Source: CAYXOX01 sp964466745 (GTDB lineage Bacteria; Pseudomonadota; Alphaproteobacteria; Rhodobacterales; Rhodobacteraceae). From it: a stretch of 5,966 nt of DNA. The number at the start of each line of letters is the position of its first letter. The first letter of the stretch is position 1. The stretch covers positions 1-5,966 of the forward strand of contig CAYXOX010000167.1 of the NCBI GenBank assembly GCA_964466745.1. The letters run 5' to 3'. A program made the translations under genes and the position numbers. The notes beneath the pieces were generated by a model. It was given only the letters and a program-made list of their open reading frames with translations. It was not told the origin of the DNA and made no database searches. Below are positions 5,747 to 5,966 of the stretch, in pieces.

Positions 5747-5966
5747 TCAGGCAGTCGCGGACGTGCCCTCGCCGAAGCGGCCGTAGAAGCCGTCGCCCTC
5801 GACCGCCAGCGTGCGCAGCAGCGCCGGCGGCTCGAACCGCGGGCCTTGCGCGATGGTCAGCGCCTCGGCGCGCGCCACGGCCCAGTCCGGGCCCATGCGG
5901 TCGATCCAGGCGAACGGCCCGCCCGACCACGGCGCGAAGCCCCAGCCGAGGATCGCGCCCACGTCG
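5747..5966 (-). CDS. 3-hydroxyacyl-CoA dehydrogenase/enoyl-CoA hydratase, C-terminal end (partial)
   Basis: Only the last 72 residues are in the window; the gene continues past the right edge. The segment DVGAILGWGFAPWSGGPFAW, followed by a short linker and GPRFEPPALLRTLAVEG, then FYGRFGEG, is the characteristic end of the second C-terminal domain of the bifunctional beta-oxidation proteins (FadB/FadJ type). In the full protein an N-terminal hydratase hydrates trans-2-enoyl-CoA and an NAD-binding dehydrogenase domain oxidises the 3-hydroxyacyl-CoA. No catalytic residues fall in this fragment, so activity cannot be judged. The GTG at 5960-5962 is an internal valine codon of this conserved segment, not a start. 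The stop is TGA at 5747-5749. Assignment to fadB or fadJ, or to a single-function dehydrogenase with the same C-terminal domain, needs the missing part. ptsP lies downstream on the same strand, about 380 bases away. Confidence 0.87.
   Translation of the reverse strand, partial: DVGAILGWGFAPWSGGPFAWIDRMGPDWAVARAEALTIAQGPRFEPPALLRTLAVEGDGFYGRFGEGTSATA

Noticed and set aside
1..5966. Mobile element, CRISPR, defence, phage or biosynthetic cluster as a hidden system.
   Set aside because: No repeat-spacer pattern, transposase, integrase, nuclease, toxin-antitoxin or tRNA-like cloverleaf was seen on either strand. Base composition and codon use look even across the window.

Overview
The window looks like an ordinary chromosomal stretch from a very GC-rich alphaproteobacterium, most likely of the Rhodobacteraceae (Roseobacter/Rhodobacter) group. 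The grounds are the strongly G/C-biased third codon positions, clear Shine-Dalgarno sites, and the characteristic form of several proteins, above all a GAF-containing PtsP that begins MPERTESESRKLLGRLR and a GNAT protein containing APGREALSSYRLRDG. This placement comes from recognising the proteins, not from a search. I see no rRNA, tRNA, CRISPR array, transposase, integrase or phage gene.

Layout, left to right. Positions 18-911 (minus) encode S-methyl-5'-thioadenosine phosphorylase (mtnP). A 142-base spacer with one small hairpin separates it from a flavin reductase-like FMN protein (1054-1659, minus). An 83-base divergent control region follows, containing a 17-base near-perfect palindrome. 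It leads to a GNAT N-acetyltransferase (about 1743-2285, plus) and then, 52 bases downstream on the same strand, an EcsC-family protein of unknown function (2338-3117). That gene converges on ptsP (3121-5367, minus) with only three bases between the stop codons. ptsP encodes Enzyme I of the nitrogen PTS. Upstream of ptsP is about 380 bases of very GC-rich, inverted-repeat-rich DNA with no convincing gene. At the right edge is the C-terminal end of a 3-hydroxyacyl-CoA dehydrogenase/enoyl-CoA hydratase fusion protein (5747 to beyond 5966, minus).

The genes do not form one pathway. mtnP salvages the polyamine by-product methylthioadenosine. PtsP starts a regulatory phosphorelay from phosphoenolpyruvate that usually reports nitrogen status. 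The edge gene belongs to fatty-acid beta-oxidation. The flavin reductase, GNAT and EcsC proteins have recognisable folds but unknown substrates. Possible transcription units are flavin reductase with mtnP (minus) and GNAT with EcsC (plus), the two pairs diverging from the 1660-1742 region.

I do not see a new system here. The points most worth a second look are the palindrome between the divergent genes, the repeat-rich region upstream of ptsP, and the terminator-less convergent junction of the EcsC gene and ptsP.
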